NCBI GenBank assembly: GCA_018340375.1
Contig: JAFFJZ010000003.1
Location: forward strand, 27,776,001-27,840,000
Direction of reading: 5' to 3'
From: Gonatopus flavifemur
Lineage: Eukaryota > Arthropoda > Insecta > Hymenoptera > Dryinidae
Length of the DNA stretch: 64,000 bases
The notes under the pieces: generated by a model
Seen by the model: only the letters and a program-made list of their open reading frames with translations
What the model was told of the DNA's origin: nothing
Database searches by the model: none
Shown here: positions 60,474-64,000 of the stretch, piece by piece
Layout of the letters: each line of letters begins with the position of its first letter
Position numbering within the stretch: the stretch's first letter is position 1
Position numbers and translations under genes: made by a program

Positions 60474-63400
60474 GAAGAATTCATTGAATCTAATATATAA
60501 AGTGATCGTTGAATTATCTCAATGTTGTGTTTTGGCCGTTTCAATCAAATGTACATTATTCAACTTGATCCCTCTCTCTCAAATTCACTTCCTCATAATT
60601 AAAATTCAATATTCCGGTTCTTGATTGATAAAAAATCACGATTATTATTCCTCCTCGAGGAGAAAATTTTCAAAATTATATGTAATTCATATATAATTTA
60701 TGTACAATTCTATATAAATTAGTGTGGCTATAATTCGAATCGTTTGTCGAAACGAATTGATAATCGAGTAACGAAATATTCAGCCGTTAAAGACCCAAAA
60801 TTTTACAGTACATTCTTCGAACAATGTTTCCAATTCCAAAGAGTAAATTCGAGAAGATGAAACCATCGACGATATATAAGAATTTTTCGTTCCGTTGCTA
60901 TAAAAGATTTAAACTTCAAGAACATATAAATTATATAATTCTCAAAATCCTTCCATTTGGATTGTACAATAGAAATTCTCAGAAGAAAAAAGAATAGCAT
61001 CAAAACCGACTCCAAAATGATTTTCACTACTCTCTGAAATTTTTAGAGATTTCATTTTTTGAATAACAGGAAGTGAGTGTCATTTTTCGAATGAAATTTT
61101 CATTCTTTCGAAATGAGAGCCCAAAGTCTGAAACTCGAGGTTGACAAGCCCGTTTCTGAGACTCGATGAAGCGAGAGCGTTCATACTCAACAGTTGCAGA
61201 TTTAGAAAGCAGAAATACAGAAAATACTTTTCTATGCGAGCAATAGGTTTCGCAGTCGAGTAAACTTCTTGTTACTATAACTGGAGCAAGGAATAATGTT
61301 TCTGATGCAGTACATACTTTTATCACACTCGTAGCTTCCTTGCTGATTTATTTTCTAAGCTTTTTGGAGGGAATATTCATTTTTGAGGAGGGAAAATACC
61401 ACTAATTCCTGAATGTTGGAATAAATTTATAGAAATAGTCATCTATCTACAAATGCAAAAATTAGAATCATATCCTTGCATATATGAAATGTTCTAATCG
61501 AGAAAAAGGGTGTGCAAAATATACACAGAGAAGTATCTTATGGAGAATTCTATCATTTATCAGAAAGTGGCATTATATCGTTATGTTTCTATAAAATACA
61601 ATTTTCATAAAACTTTAACAAAAATTTGATATTATGCATTAATTTTTATGATTTTTAAAATAAATGATTTCATGGAAAAATATCGATATCGCCTTACTGC
61701 AATTTACGTCATAATGTGACGTATAAAATCATTTGTTCGGAAAAATCTTCACAATTCATAGTAGACACCCCATCAAATATGAGACGTTTGAAAATCTTTT
61801 CGACTAAATACACAAAATAGTGCCGCTTCTCGATAAATCATGAAACTTTTTCTCACATACTTTCCTCTCATGTATAAGGAATGACAATCAAGTGTTTCAT
61901 GTTATTGATACAGAAATGCTGTGTTCTCAGTTTTCCAAAGTAAATACATATTACCGTTGATAATAGTCTAATATATCATGTCGAAATAGATGCAAATTAT
62001 ATGCAATTTACACGTAAGCTGCAATTCGAACTGATACTATTCGCACAAACGATCAAGTATCAATAACAGGTTGCACGGCGTTTCGACCTTGTTGCGAAGT
62101 TCTCTTCAAATTAGTATGCGTATATCAAACACAAACGTAATCAACCAAATTGTAAGAGCCGCAAGATATCACTCATTTATCGATCGTATGAGAAAATCTT
62201 ATTTTTTCTCAAATATATGTAGATCACGATACTCACGTTCGATGCCAAATTTTTCTTTTGAATTCCTTTGAATCTGGTCAATGAAATATTTCCCTCAACT
62301 CAAAATTCAGTTGATATTTCTCTGCTGTGGAAACATAAATGCATTTGAACACGGGATAGAGTTGAATGTATTGAAATGTATGGGATGCTTAGTCAATTTT
62401 TGCATTCGAAATATTATAATATATGTATAACAAACGTTGAGTAAAATATTTTAAATTTCACTGTAAGTAGTGAAACCTTGATATAGCCAGACACGACATT
62501 CCTCTCGAATAAAGATAATTTTTCTTACTATTCTAATAAAAAAAGAGTTTCAGATATACGCATATCATTTTAGTGCAACAAATTAGCCATTTTTTTCGCA
62601 GAAGTAGCAGAATATGAAATGAAGTTATTTGAATGTGGAATCTTTTTCTAATTTATCAGTGTACTTTTATCGAGGACAATGCATTGCATCCATAGCATCA
62701 CTTCTTCTTAGATAAATTTTGCTTTCTTTTCCAAGTAAATGACAATACCCATCCAATGGTAAACACGTATAGCGACGTGATTTTGTTTGATATTCATCTC
62801 ACATCTTGCTTCACTGCAATAAATCAAAAGATATCTTCCCATATATCAATCTCTTATTAAGAAAAGAAGCATAACCGACAGGTTTTTTATTTTTCAAAGT
62901 GTAAAATAATTGGAAGTACAGAAACACATATAATTGAAATGAGATTAAAATAACCTCGAGTTGACGAGTAACTGTAATTTACAGGGTGTTCCATACCTTC
63001 CTGATACATAAATCATATAAAAATTCCATAAAATCTTCTACTGAAAATAAAGGCTTTATAGAATTTCTATGAAATCCAGAGTCGTTTGCTGCTTTTCTCA
63101 TCGCTTGTTCTCATCTTCCGAAATCTCGAACTATTATTTTATAAAATTTTACGTAGGAAGATGCTTTTATAATCCGCTATATTATTGATTTTGAAAATTC
63201 TAGTAAAACCTAACATTCCTGTTAGATTTAATGATATACGAATGGCAGAAGAACGAATTCGCTTGCCGCTGTTTATATTTTATTCGATTTTCCCTCTTGT
63301 GTATTAAATAGTCATATTACTTCCCTCGCAGCGAAAGAATCAACTACTTTTTCATTTTAACTATTTCAATCTAAAGCTTTCTCATCCTGAAATGAGGAAT

Positions 63401-63518
63401 GACTTATCACGCTTCAATTTTTGACAATATTCTCTCAACTTTTGCCATATATATTATATCCAATAAAAAAAGAGCTCATTGAAAAGACTGCGCAAAGTCG
63501 ATATTACAATGAATCTTA
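60474..63518. other. AT-rich stretch, no gene recognised
   Basis: Includes another copy of the TTTTCAAAATTATATGTAAT word (60668-60690). A 99-codon - strand frame at 61027-61326 has no recognisable domain. Confidence 0.45.
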
Positions 63519-63620
63519 TACACGGAAAAAAAAGAAATAGTTGCAGCAACTACTTAAATAATCGATTTTCGAGCATCTACTTAAGTAGCTGCAGCAACTA
63601 TTTTTTTTTTCTCCATGTAC
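63519..63620. mobile_element. 102-bp hairpin MITE
   Basis: The left end TACACGGAAAAAAAAGAAAT and the right end, read inward, GTACATGGAGAAAAAAAAAA flank paired arms AGTTGCAGCAACTACTTAA and TTAAGTAGCTGCAGCAACT. Same family style as 53419-53649. Confidence 0.72.
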
Positions 63621-63825
63621 AAATATGTTCCTCCACTTTTATCAGCCCTCTCGTTATCTTCACTCGCTAATAGGCCTGTGTCCCTTGAGTATCGGCGATT
63701 CAGGACACATTGATAAAGTTTCCTAAAACAAAGAGGAAGGAATATAGAGGGAGAAAGTGAGTTGCATGCAGATGTTTGCACTTGATAGTCACGTTCTCGT
63801 ATGAAAACACTTATCCCACCAACCG

Positions 63826-63954
63826 GAAGATCAGTAGTGTGCGAAGAAGTTTTCTCGGAGTAAGAAAGTCTCGGTACCGCGAAAATTTCTTACCGAATAT
63901 GCTAGCTCTCAAATCCAAAGCCTTACGCGAGAAAAGACGTCAAATTCGATTTCA
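63826..63954 (+). CDS. Possible exon of an unidentified gene
   Basis: A GC-richer open segment ends ATTCGATTTCAG followed by GTACCC, which could be a splice donor. Read in frame it is very basic, including MLALKSKALREKRRQ starting near 63898. It resembles a start exon running off the right edge, but no family is recognised and the donor is weak. It may equally be chance. Confidence 0.22.
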
Positions 63955-64000
63955 GGTACCCAGCATGATTTGTGATTAAATGTATCGCCTGGGAATCGTG

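Overview
This is an AT-rich animal nuclear DNA window carrying four recognisable protein-coding genes with spliced, GT-AG introns. The organism is most likely an insect. Evidence for this is conserved insect/metazoan protein sequence, compact genes next to long AT-rich intergenic DNA, little visible CpG depletion (TCGA/CGAA words are common) and many short inverted-repeat (MITE-like) elements. This fits a hymenopteran genome best, but the order is inference. No bacterial, viral or organellar gene was recognised, and no tRNA or rRNA gene.

Layout. (1) 337-886, + strand: the last two coding exons of ARPC1, the WD40 subunit of the Arp2/3 complex; the rest of the gene lies off the left edge. (2) 887 to about 22,200: a long stretch with no convincing coding exon. 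It holds a CpG-rich, promoter-like zone (about 11.1-12.7 kb) and several non-autonomous DNA transposons: two hAT-like elements with direct-repeat target duplications, a piggyBac-like MITE flanked by TTAA, and two TA-flanked foldback elements. (3) 22,291-41,365, + strand: a complete FBXL16 gene (F-box and leucine-rich-repeat protein 16), reconstructed as seven coding exons that keep frame and predict 513 residues. Its 6.4-kb second intron contains a 1.71-kb tandem array of a 10-bp unit with clear higher-order structure. (4) 41.4-46.1 kb: the tail-to-tail interval between FBXL16 and POLR3H. (5) 46,114-47,307, - strand: complete POLR3H (RNA polymerase III subunit RPC8), five exons, 204 residues. 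(6) 47,858-49,192, + strand: complete RRS1 (ribosome biogenesis regulatory protein), five exons, 340 residues, head-to-head with POLR3H across 550 bp. (7) 49.2-64 kb: no recognised gene; a 1.9-kb inverted-repeat transposon, a near-perfect 231-bp hairpin element, more MITEs, a second CpG-rich zone at about 54.3-55.3 kb and a possible unassigned exon near the right edge.

How the genes relate. POLR3H (part of the polymerase that makes 5S rRNA and tRNA) and RRS1 (which helps load the 5S ribonucleoprotein onto the pre-60S particle) appear to share one bidirectional promoter region, a plausible co-regulated pair. ARPC1 (actin nucleation) and FBXL16 have no obvious functional link to them. Exon borders come from reading frame, splice signals and remembered family sequence; no alignment was run.
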